From Clostridia bacterium (GTDB taxonomy: Bacteria; Bacillota; Clostridia; Oscillospirales; CAG-272), in the NCBI GenBank assembly GCA_900767415.1, contig CAAFYZ010000045.1, positions 1-64,000 of the forward strand: DNA of 64,000 nt, read 5' to 3'. The translations under genes were made by a program, and so were the position numbers. The notes beneath the pieces were generated by a model. That model did not search any database. It saw only the letters and a list, made by a program, of their open reading frames with translations, and was not told the DNA's origin. Below, in pieces: positions 24,743 through 34,600 of this stretch; position 1 is the first letter of the stretch, and each line of letters starts with the position of its first letter.

Positions 24743-25945
24743 ATGAAAATTCTTGTCATCAATGCCGGTAGCTCGTCGCTGAAATTCCAGCTTATCGACA
24801 TGGAGAACGAACAGGTAATCGCAAAAGGAATCTGCGAGGAGATCGGCGGGATCTCGAAGTTCAAGCTGAAGGTGCCGGGCAGAGAAGACTATAAGCCCGA
24901 GGTGTCCTTCCCGACCCACGCGGAGGCGTTGCAGTTCGTCCTCGATACGCTCGTGGATCGGACGCACGGCGTGCTCACCTCGGTCGACGAGATCGGCGCG
25001 GTCGGACACCGCGTCCTGCACGGAGGAGAAAAACTTTCCGGTTCGGTGCTCGTTACCGAAGAGGTGAAAAAGATCATCGACGAATGTAAGGATCTCGGAC
25101 CTCTTCACAACCCCGCGAACCTGAAGGGGATCGTGGAGTGCGAGAAGATCATGAAGGTGCCGCAGGTCGCCGTCTTCGACACCGGCTTCCACCAGACGAT
25201 GCCCGACTATGCGTATATGTACGCGCTCCCGTATGAATATTACGAAAAATACAAGATCCGCCGCTACGGCTTCCACGGTACCTCGCACCGCTTCGTTTCG
25301 GGACGCTGTGCCGAGTTGATGGGCAAGAAGCCGGAAGAAGTGAACGTCGTGACCTGCCACCTCGGCAACGGGGCGTCGGTCAGTGCCGTCAAGGGCGGCA
25401 AGTGCTACGACACCTCGATGGGCGTCACCCCGCTTGAGGGCATTATGATGGGGACCCGCTCGGGCAACATCGACCCCGCGATCATTCCCTATCTCATGCG
25501 CAAAGGGGAACTGACGAGTGCCGACGAGATCGACAAAATGCTCAATAAGAAGTCGGGCATGCTCGGTGTCTCGGGCGTCAGCAGCGACAACCAGCAGATC
25601 GAGCGCGGCGCAAGAGAAGGCAACGAGAGATGCCGCCTCGTTGAAAAGATGTACTGCCATCAGCTGACAAAACTCGTCGGTGGCTATATCGCCGCGATGG
25701 GCGGTGCGGATGCGATCGTCTTTACCGGCGGCATCGGAGAAAACAATCCGAAGTACCGCGCGGCGGTCGGGGAAAAGCTCGCCTTCCTCGGCGTGAAGAT
25801 CGACTCTGAGAAGAACGACACCCGCGGACAGGAGATCGAGATCTCCACGCCCGACTCCACGCTGAAAGTATACGTCATTCCGACCAACGAAGAGCTTGTC
25901 ATCGCAAGAGACACGCTCGCCATCGTGAACGGACTGAAAAAGTAA
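24743..25945 (+). CDS. ackA: Acetate kinase
   Basis: 400 aa, ATG 24743 with AGAGGAAAGACGC upstream. Acetate kinase signatures: MKILVINAGSSSLKFQL at the N-terminus, VGHRVLHGGE, RRYGFHGTSHRFVSGR with the active-site His and Arg, HLGNGASVSAV and FTGGIGENN. It interconverts acetyl phosphate plus ADP with acetate plus ATP, the energy-yielding last step of acetate fermentation. Its usual partner pta is not adjacent. A TATAAT lies about 25 bases upstream, but no convincing -35 box was seen. Confidence 0.97.
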   Translation: MKILVINAGSSSLKFQLIDMENEQVIAKGICEEIGGISKFKLKVPGREDYKPEVSFPTHAEALQFVLDTLVDRTHGVLTSVDEIGAVGHRVLHGGEKLSGSVLVTEEVKKIIDECKDLGPLHNPANLKGIVECEKIMKVPQVAVFDTGFHQTMPDYAYMYALPYEYYEKYKIRRYGFHGTSHRFVSGRCAELMGKKPEEVNVVTCHLGNGASVSAVKGGKCYDTSMGVTPLEGIMMGTRSGNIDPAIIPYLMRKGELTSADEIDKMLNKKSGMLGVSGVSSDNQQIERGAREGNERCRLVEKMYCHQLTKLVGGYIAAMGGADAIVFTGGIGENNPKYRAAVGEKLAFLGVKIDSEKNDTRGQEIEISTPDSTLKVYVIPTNEELVIARDTLAIVNGLKK

Positions 25946-25957
25946 TTTTTGTTGAAT

Positions 25958-25977
25958 TTGTAAAGCAGTCTTTGCAA
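25958..25977 (+). repeat. Stop-proximal dyad after ackA
   Basis: TTGTAAAG-CAGT-CTTTGCAA, perfect 8-bp arms with a 4-base loop, 12 bases after the ackA stop codon. Confidence 0.65.
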
Positions 25978-26009
25978 AAAACGCATAGATTCCTTTCGGA
26001 GATCGCAAA

Positions 26010-26513
26010 ATGTATGATGAACTGACCGAAGTAGACATTAAAAAAATGCAGGAGGAGATCGACTACCGCACCTCGGTGCTCGGTCCTCAGCTGCTCGCGG
26101 AGATGAAGCGCACGCGGGAGTTCGGCGATCTGAGCGAGAACGCCGAATACAAAGAGGCGAAGCGCGAAAAGCGCAGGAACGAAGGGCGGATCCGCTATCT
26201 TGACAACATGATCCGCACGGCGCATATCATTTCGGTAGAGAAAAAAGAGAACCGCGTCGCGCTCTTCGACTATGTCACGATCTACAACGAGGCGCGCGGA
26301 GAAGAGAAGAAGATTCAGCTTGTCACCACCCTCCGTCAGGACGCCCTGCACGGATTCGTCAGCAAGGAGTCGCCCCTCGGCAGTGCCGTCATGGGACGGC
26401 GTGTGGGAGAGCGCGTGACGGTAGCCGTCGCGCCGGGACGCTCTTATGTGGTCGAGATCCGCGCGATCGAGCGCGGAGAGGATAACGAGGATCTCCCGAT
26501 CAGCGGTTATTGA
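26010..26513 (+). CDS. greA: GreA/GreB-type transcription elongation factor
   Basis: 167 aa, ATG 26010. The N-terminal coiled coil carries the tip motif GDLSENAEYKEAK, whose acidic residues enter the RNA polymerase secondary channel to stimulate RNA cleavage. The C-terminal FKBP-like domain includes ESPLGSAVMGRRVGERVTV, typical of GreA. Length is near the usual 158 aa. It rescues backtracked RNA polymerase. It lies 64 bases after ackA; the dyad at 25958 occupies the gap. The next gene starts 19 bases after its stop. Confidence 0.93.
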   Translation: MYDELTEVDIKKMQEEIDYRTSVLGPQLLAEMKRTREFGDLSENAEYKEAKREKRRNEGRIRYLDNMIRTAHIISVEKKENRVALFDYVTIYNEARGEEKKIQLVTTLRQDALHGFVSKESPLGSAVMGRRVGERVTVAVAPGRSYVVEIRAIERGEDNEDLPISGY

Positions 26514-26532
26514 AGAAGAAAAGGAGATTTCC

Positions 26533-27462
26533 ATGCCCGAGATCACATTGGCAAGACTGAACGAACTTGCAACCTCTCCCGAGCGCACGATCGCCGCGGC
26601 GGAGACGGAATATCATGCGAAGATCGCGTCCGCCGCGGACACGGTCGTCTCGCACGGGATCCGCGCCGTCCTGCTCGCGGGCCCCTCCGGCGCGGGGAAG
26701 ACCACGACGGCGAACCTGCTCGCCGACGCGATCCGCGAGACGGGACACGCGGGACTTGTCGTCTCGCTCGACGATTTTTATCTCGACAGTGCCGATCCGC
26801 GCTATCCGCGCTTTGCCGACGGCTCCCGCAATATGGAGTGTGCCGAGGCGCTCGACCTCGACACGGTGCGTGCGACGCTCGGAGATATTCTCGCGGGGCG
26901 TCCGTTCGCCGTGCCGAAGTACGACTTCAAGTGCTCTGCCCGCACCGGCGTGACGGAGTATTCCGCGCTGACCGACGGCTGTGTCGTGATCGAAGGACTT
27001 CACGCATTGAACCCGCAGATCGCAGGGGATCTCACGACCGACGCACTTCTTCGTATTTTTGTCAGCGTGTCAACAAATATTGTCAATTCGGAAGGAAAAC
27101 GTCTGCTTTCCGGTCGGAAGATGCGCTTCGTCCGCCGCCTTGTGAGGGATCATCTGTACCGCGGTGCGACGGCAGAACATACGCTCTCGCTCTGGCGACA
27201 GGTACTGGCGGGTGAGGATGCGTATCTCTATCCTTATAAGGACAGCGCACAGTTGTATTTCGATACCTTCCATACCTTCGAGCCGGGGGTCATGCGCCCC
27301 TTCGCCGAGCAGATGACGGATGCGGCATCTCTTGCCGACCCGTATATGCGGGCGGTCGCCTGCGCCCTGGAACAGATCGCCCCGATCTCCGACACGCTCG
27401 TCCCCGACACCTCTTTGATCCGCGAATTTATCCCCGGCGGAAAATACGAATATCTGTATTGA
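26533..27462 (+). CDS. Uridine kinase / phosphoribulokinase-like P-loop kinase
   Basis: 309 aa, ATG 26533 with AAAGGAGATTTCC upstream. Residues about 45-60 hold the Walker A loop (LAGPSGAGKTTTAN), followed by VVSLDDFYLDS with the catalytic Asp and VPKYDFKCSARTG, the usual substrate-binding stretch of uridine kinases. VIEGLHALNP matches the family VVEG-HAL motif. The protein is about 100 residues longer than classic Udk, with an extra C-terminal helical region, as in the longer clostridial relatives. The true substrate may be a nucleoside or another small molecule. A strong terminator follows, so it ends this run. Confidence 0.87.
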   Translation: MPEITLARLNELATSPERTIAAAETEYHAKIASAADTVVSHGIRAVLLAGPSGAGKTTTANLLADAIRETGHAGLVVSLDDFYLDSADPRYPRFADGSRNMECAEALDLDTVRATLGDILAGRPFAVPKYDFKCSARTGVTEYSALTDGCVVIEGLHALNPQIAGDLTTDALLRIFVSVSTNIVNSEGKRLLSGRKMRFVRRLVRDHLYRGATAEHTLSLWRQVLAGEDAYLYPYKDSAQLYFDTFHTFEPGVMRPFAEQMTDAASLADPYMRAVACALEQIAPISDTLVPDTSLIREFIPGGKYEYLY

Positions 27463-27468
27463 TCCGAA

Positions 27469-27506
27469 ACAAGCGACCGTCCGACACCTGTCGGACGGTC
27501 GCTTGT
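27469..27506. terminator. Bidirectional terminator between convergent genes
   Basis: A perfect 16-bp stem starting ACAAGCGACCGTCCGA with a 6-base loop, between the kinase gene and the convergent AraC gene. Confidence 0.8.
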
Positions 27507-27517
27507 TCACTTGTTCG

Positions 27518-28507
27518 TTACGGCAAAAATCGGTAGCGGTACAGATAGTCATTCCCGGCACTCTTGTTTTCGACGGTTTTTACCGGTTTGATTTTTCGGT
27601 ATTCGGTCGGAGAATATCCGATCGCGGCGGTGAACGCACGCACAAAATGCGATACGTCGTAAAAGCCGACTTCTTCCGCGACCCGTGCGACGGTCATGTC
27701 GGTATTCCGCAGGAGCTGTCCCGCGCTTTTGATCCGCTCTTTCTGAATGAAACGGTGCGGGGACATGCCGATGATCTGGTTGAACTTTCGGAGGAAGGAG
27801 GAGCGCGAGAGGTGCGCCGCTTCCGCGAGTGCTTCGATCGTGAGCGGCTCGGCGAGATGTTCGAAGATCATCGTCAGAGCTTGCGAAAAGAAGGCATCGT
27901 CTTTGTACTCCGCCGCGCGGGTACGCTCGTACTCTTCGCAGAGAATGGCGATGATCGTCATACATTCGCACGCGGCGATCAGAGCGGCGGATTCGTACTG
28001 TTGGTCGAGAGCGTGCAGGGCGTCGAGCCGAGCCGTGACTTCTGCGAGTGTCTCGTCCTTCAGGAGAATATGATAAAAGAAACCGCCCGTCGCCCGCATC
28101 AGCGGCTCGACCTCGAAGAGACTGAGAAATCCCGGCAGAGGTCGGAGACTCGACAGGTACATCTCGAAAAAGCGCGGGTGAAAAATCAGATTGTAGATCC
28201 GAAAATTGTCCGACGCGCCACGGTAGGCGTGGCGATGGTTCGGCGGAATGATGAAGACGTCTCCCCGCGTGGCGGGAATGCTCCGATCTCCCATGTAGTG
28301 TGTGCCTTCTCCCGCGAGAATAAAATTGATTTCGTAGAAAGTATGCGCGTGATAGCCGAGGTCCGCCTTCGGTTCGACATACGCCTTCGCAACCCGGTGG
28401 TTGATTCCGAAGATCCAGTCGGTGCGGTACAGGGCGACGATATCGTTTTCGATTGCTTCTCTGTTGCTTCCCGGATTTTTCGCCGTTTGGTTCGGAACAT
28501 CTGCCAT
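27518..28507 (-). CDS. AraC family transcriptional regulator
   Basis: 329 aa from ATG 28507, with GGAGG six bases upstream; an ATG four codons earlier overlaps the RBS. The N-terminal cupin sensor shows HAHTFYEINFILAGEGTHYMG and GDVFIIPPNHRHAYRG. The C-terminal pair of helix-turn-helix motifs includes LSRSSFLRKFNQIIGMSPHRF and VAEEVGFYDVSHFVRAFTAAIGYSPTEYRK. It is transcribed divergently from the giant fucosidase gene, with back-to-back overlapping promoters between them, the classic layout of a sugar-responsive activator and its target. Autoregulation is likely; the ligand is probably a released sugar such as fucose (inference). Confidence 0.93.
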   Translation of the reverse strand: MADVPNQTAKNPGSNREAIENDIVALYRTDWIFGINHRVAKAYVEPKADLGYHAHTFYEINFILAGEGTHYMGDRSIPATRGDVFIIPPNHRHAYRGASDNFRIYNLIFHPRFFEMYLSSLRPLPGFLSLFEVEPLMRATGGFFYHILLKDETLAEVTARLDALHALDQQYESAALIAACECMTIIAILCEEYERTRAAEYKDDAFFSQALTMIFEHLAEPLTIEALAEAAHLSRSSFLRKFNQIIGMSPHRFIQKERIKSAGQLLRNTDMTVARVAEEVGFYDVSHFVRAFTAAIGYSPTEYRKIKPVKTVENKSAGNDYLYRYRFLP

Positions 28508-28530
28508 GGGCACCTCCATTGAAACGATTT

Positions 28531-28587
28531 TACATTAAAAAGACACTCTTTTACATTTATTTTATCACACCTTTTTGCTAAAATCAA
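28531..28587 (-). promoter_or_regulatory. Overlapping divergent promoters and dyad between araC-type gene and fucosidase
   Basis: Minus strand TTGATT (28582-28587), 17 bp, TAAAAT (28559-28564) for the regulator. On the plus strand TAAAAT (28579-28584) is a possible -10 for the fucosidase without a good -35, as expected of an activator-dependent promoter. Between them and the regulator start lie TAAAAAGA-CAC-TCTTTTA and a second TTTACA half-site, possible binding sites. Confidence 0.6.
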
Positions 28588-28645
28588 GATAGCGGACGAA
28601 TTTTCCGCAAAAGCACAATCCCCCCATAGGGAGAAAGGTGAAAAT

Positions 28646-31600
28646 ATGAAAAAGAAAGGGCTTGGAAAAAAGATTCTTGCCGGCGCGCTTGCGTTTGTCA
28701 TGCTGGCAGGGTCCTTCGCGACACTGGCACCCGCGGTGTCTTCTGCCGCCGGTTATCGCGATCCCATCTCGGAAGACGACATGCCACTCAAACTTCGTTA
28801 TGACAGCCCGGCGTCTCACGGCGTCGGCACGGCACTCGAAAACATTTCGGACTGCCAGGGGAGCAACTCCCCGAGCAAAATCACACAGAACGTCAACGAC
28901 GACTGGGAACGCTGGTCGCTGCCGCTCGGCAACGGCTACTTCGGCGTCAACGTCTTCGGCAGGACCGACAGCGAGCGGCTGACGATCGCCGACAAGACGC
29001 TCTTCAACCAATACGGCAGCTGGACGAACAACCTCGGCGGTCTGAATACCTTCTCGGAGACGTATATCGACTTCGGTCACGCCGAGAGCGGGATTTCGGA
29101 TTACGAGCGCACGCTGGATCTGCATACGGCACTGTCTTCGGTGGAATATACCTACGGCAGTGTAAAATACACGCGCGAGTACTTCACAAGCTACCCCGAC
29201 AAGGCACTTGTGGTACGCCTGCGTGCGTCGGAAGGTGGGAAACTCTCCTTTACGCTCCGACCGACCATTCCGTACGAGCAGGATAAGGCGTACGATTCTA
29301 CGTTTGTCAAAGACACGAACAACACCGCCTCGAAAGAGGGGACCGTCGTATCGAAGGTGACGGGCGGCGTCGGCGAGATCGAACTCTCCGGCACGATGGG
29401 GTGCTACGGCACCGACTTCGTCGGTCTGTACCGCGTCTACACCGCGGACGGCACGGTCAGCGCGGGCACGGTAACCACATCGCATAAACATTCGGACGGT
29501 TCGACCCACGAGGACATCGACGGTACGATCCGCGTCGAGGGCGCGAGCGACGCCTACATCGTCCTGACGCTCGGGACGGACTATGAGCTTTCCTCCGAGA
29601 TTTTCACGGCGGACAGGGCGAACAAGCCGACGCAGACCACCGACCTCGCCTATGCCCGCGAGAAGGTGAACGGCTATCTTTCCGCCATCACCGCCCGCAC
29701 GGAAGGGAAAACCTATGAGGCGGGATACGAGGCACTGAAAGCCGCACACCTCGCCGATTATCAGAACCTTTTCGGCAGAGTGACGCTGAATCTTGCCTGT
29801 TCCGAAGACGATATGGTCAAGACGACCGATGCACTCCTTGCCGCATACAAGGCGGGAGAGGGGAGCACCTATCTCGAAGCCCTCTATTTCCAGTACGGAA
29901 GATACCTTCTGATCGCCTCGTCGAGAAAGGGCGCACTCCCCGCGCATCTGCAGGGCGCGTGGAACCGCTACAACTACTCGCCGTGGTCGAGCGGATACTG
30001 GCACAACATCAACGTACAGATGAACTACTGGCCGGCATTCTCCACGAACCTTGCCGAGACGTTTGAAAGTTACGTCGATTATAACGCCGCGTACATGGCG
30101 CAGGCGAAAAAGAACGCCGACGCTCTGATCGGGCAGTATTATCCCGACAAAAACGGCGCGGACGGCGGCAACGGCTGGGCACTGCACCACGGTGCGTACC
30201 CCTACGGCGTCAACGGTGACCGCAGTGCGGGCAACATCGGCTTTACCACCCAGCTCTTCTGGGAATATTATGCTTACACGCAGGATAAGAGTGCCCTCGC
30301 GAACGTGGTCTATCCCGTCCTCGCCGAGGCGGCACGGTACATCACCAAGGTCGTCGTCAAGGACGCCGAGGGCAACTATCTCGTCGAATATTGCGACTCT
30401 CCCGAGCAGTATAAGGACGGCGCATGGTACTATACCTCGGGCACGACCTATGCGCAGACCTTCGCCTATCTGAACAACTATCACACCCTCCTCGCCGCAA
30501 AAGAGGCGGGCATCGACATCACCGATTCCGCGGTGCTGTCCGAGGAAGAAAACAAAATCCTCGCGACCGTGATGGAACAGCTCGACCACTACGACCCGAT
30601 CCTCGTCGGTCTTTCGGGACAGATCAAGGAGTTCCGCGAGGAAGAGTATTACGGTGACATCGGAGAATATAAGCACCGCCACATCTCCCAGCTCGTCGGT
30701 CTCTACCCCGGCGACATCATCAACTCCACCACCCCCGCATGGCTCGACGCCGCGAAGTACTCGCTCACCGAGCGCGGTGACGAGGCGACCGGTTGGGGCG
30801 TCGCCCACCGCCTGAACCTCTGGGCGCGTACCAAAGACGGCAACCGCACCTATAAACTTTTACAGCAGCTTCTGAAGAACAACACGGCGACCAACCTTTG
30901 GGACCTGCACCCGCCGTTCCAGATCGACGGTAACTTCGGCGGCACCGCGGGCATCTCCGAAATGCTTCTGCAGAGCCATGAAGGGTATATCGAACCGCTC
31001 GCCGCGATCCCCGATGCGTGGGCGGACGGCTCGTACACCGGACTTGTCGCGAGAGGGAACTTTACCGTCGGGGCAAGATGGGCGGACGGCGTGCTGAACG
31101 CCGTCGACATCACCTCCGGTACGGGCGGTACCTGCCGCATCAAGGCGGACGGGATCACCTCCGTCAGAGTGACCACCGCATCGGGCAAGAGCGTGAGCGC
31201 GAAGGTCTCGGGCGGGATCCTCTCCTTTGAGACCGTCGCGGGCGAGACGTATCTTCTCTCCGGTTTTTCCAAGGTGACAAAATCGAATTCCGTGACCTCT
31301 CTTGACGCGGTCTACACCGCGACGGGCCCCGTAACCCTTACCTTCGGGAAGGTGAACGGCGCCGTCTCTTACAATATTTATAAAGCGGTCGGGAACGCCT
31401 CCGACTACACCTTCCTTGCGAACACCGCGGAAAACGCTTATACCGACCGCCGTGCGACCGAGGAGATGACCTCCCGCGCGACATACGCCGTCACGGCGAT
31501 CAACGCCGACGGGGTCGAGAGCGAGCGTTCTCTCGCCTATATCATTCCGACCGACACGGAGGCGAAGATCAACCGCCTGACCGCCTGCGTCACCGAGAGC

Positions 31601-34600
31601 GGCGAGTTGCAGGTGACGGTCGACGCTACGACCGCGACGGCAAAGTATAAGCTGTACAGCAAAAACCAGTCGTCCGACGCATGGACGCTCGTTACGGAGA
31701 GCGGCTATCCCGTCCTCTTCTGCACATACGACGCGGCGAAGACCTACGGCGTCTCTCTGATCAATTATTTCGACGGTACCGAGACTGCCGTGACGACGGT
31801 CGTGGACTTCAATTCCACGGGGGATGTCGGCTACTCTCCCTCGAACCTTCTGAAGGGCAAGACCTTCGTCCCCACCGCGGCGGCACTCGCCACGGTGCAC
31901 GCACCCGCCTACGGCTACGCGACCCTGACCGACGGCTCCATGCACCCGACGACGGGACGCTTTTCGACAAAGACGGCATCGACCTCTCTCTTCGACGCGA
32001 CCGCGACGCTTGACGGTGCGTATCTTCTCTCCGAACTTCGTCTTTACGACTTCGGTCCGTCGATGACCGCCTGCAATTACGCCGGCCGTGACATGAAGAT
32101 CGAAGTCTCCCGTCTCGGCGTGTGGACGACCGTGTGGGAAGGAACCAACGCCGAAATGCTGAAACTGCGCACCAAGGACGCGGACGGCACGATGTGCCTC
32201 GCCTTCGACCTCGGTGTCGTCGAGGCGGACGCAATCCGCCTTTCGAGCACCGCGCCCATGACGGATATGTCGATCAGCATCTACGAGCTTCGTCTTTCGG
32301 GTATTTACCTTGAGGGCGCGGCGAGTCTTATCACCAAGGACAATATCTTCGAGGGCAAGACCTTTACCGCGGGCGCGCAGGCAACGAAACTTCAGATCGG
32401 AAACTACGGGAAACTGACCGACGGTGTCTATGCCTTTGTGGAAAACGGTGAAGAGGTTGCGAAGGACTATTCCAACCGTCTGGAAGTCGCGAAGGCAACC
32501 CCGGCGATTCTCGACGCCGTGATGGATCTCGGGCAGAAGACCGTTCTGAACCAACTTCGTCTTTACGATTGCAACACATGGGCTGCTGCCGCCAACGAGG
32601 CGGGAACCGACATCTCCGTCCGCGTTTGTAATGACGGAGTGTGGAGTGAGGTAAAGCACGTCACGCTCGTCGGCGGGACGGGCAACAACATTCAAACGAC
32701 CTACAGAAAGATTCAGGGCAAGCGTGACCCGGTCAAGAACCAGTGGCTTCAGTTTGAACTGGACGGCGTCGAGGCGGAACAGATTGAAATTCTGATTACC
32801 CATAACAATCACCGGATTATCTATTATGAATTCGAGTGTACGGGTGCCACTATCGGAAATCCTTCCGTCGGAGGAGAAAGACGCGAACTCTTCGCGGGCA
32901 AGACCTTTACCAAAGGCAAGGAGGCGACCGCGATCGCAAACGGTAGTGCCGATTACGCGTCTTTGACCGACGGCGTCTTTGCCAAGATGGAAGACGGCAA
33001 GGAAGCAGGCGGTATTTTCAATCGTCAGGTCAGAACCGAGAACTACGGTGCCATTGACGCTGTTATGGATTTCGGCACGGCGATGATCGTCGACGAACTT
33101 CGTCTTTACGATGTTTACCCGTGGAGCAAGGGCGCGTCCAACGCCGGTACGGAGATTATCGTCCGCGCGTATCGCGACGGCGCATGGAGCGAGGTAAAGC
33201 GTCTTGAACTGACGACCGGCTCCGATAATTATACCTATGTAAACGGCGAACTTGTCACCTCGTGGCGAGGCACTTCGGGCAGTGCCGCGGATCCTGTCAA
33301 AAACCAGTGGCTCGAGATCAATCTCGGCGGCGTTCGTGCCGAGCAGATTGAGATCGTCTGCAAGGGCTCGAAGGTTGTCGCCTTCTACGAATTCGAGGGC
33401 TACGGAAGACCCGCGAGTGCGGAGGTTGCCGGCAGCAACACCCTCTCGGGACTGCAGGAGAAGGACCTGACCGCCTCCGTCCCCGCGCACAACTCCGGGA
33501 GATTCCCCTTTACGAACGCCTTCGACGGCGATCTTACGACACGCTTCGCCGTTGCGGATAACCTTGCGGACGGCTACTCGCTCGAGATGAACCTCGGTGT
33601 CGCGAGAAACCTGTATACCCTCCGCGTTTACGACTTCAAGGGCGGTAAGGTCGACGGCGTCGCCGCGTCCCGCAGTAACGACACCGATATCGAAGTGTAT
33701 ACCGACGGTATGTGGATCAAAGTCGTGAAGGGCGCGACGCTCTCCCCGACGGACGCGTTTACCTCCTTCGATCTGCACGGCGTGAAGGCGAGCAAAATCC
33801 GGATTCACTTCAACAACACGCAGACCTTCGACGGCGGCACGAAGCCCTCGGCGTCGGTCTATGAGATCACCTGCACCACCGGAATGTCTTCGGTGGATAA
33901 GGGAGAGATGTTCCGGGCGTATACTTCGATTCCCGCCATGGAAGAGGGCGCCGACGGCGAGGCACTCGCGGAATATACGAAGGCGATGAACACCTTCCGC
34001 GCCATGCTGACCGATCCCGAGGCGGACAACGCGACGATCGCCGCCTACACCGCCCGCATGAAAAAATATGCCGAAACCGCCGACACGCACGCATACGGTG
34101 CGTGGGAGACGGTCACGGCGGGGACGGGACACGGCAAGAGTACCGAACGGCGCGTCTGCAAGAACCACCCCGAGGTGAGCGAGACCCGTGAGGTATCTCT
34201 CGTGACGGACAACCGCGCCCTTGCCACCGACCGTCTGCCCGACGGCTACTTTGCGGGCAAGACGATCGTCACCATCGGCGACAGCATCACCTACGGCTAT
34301 CAGCTGATCGACGGTCAGCACTCACAGATCAAGGCATACGGCGCGTGGCTTGAGGATCTCCTCGGAGCCAAGGTGAAAAACCTCGGTATCAGTGGTACCG
34401 TCATCACAAGCGATACTTACCGTACACTGAACAATACCCTGACAAGAGAAAACGTCGCGGGCGCGGACGTCGTGACGATCTGCCTCGGAGCGAACGACTG
34501 GGATTGCAGCTTTATCAAGCGGAACGATAAGGACTACTTTACCCTCGGCGAGTACGGCTCGACCGACAAGACGACCTACTACGGCGCGGTACGCGCATGG

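Noticed and set aside
22519..24864. Long minus-strand frame over the HD, MATE and PAP2 genes
   Set aside because: The Asp/Arg/His-rich product is a shadow of three recognisable proteins on the plus strand.
30860..34321. 1153-codon open frame antisense to the fucosidase
   Set aside because: It mirrors a real, motif-rich gene in a GC-rich region where antisense frames stay open by codon bias; its product is Arg/Val/Gly-rich without domains and has no RBS.
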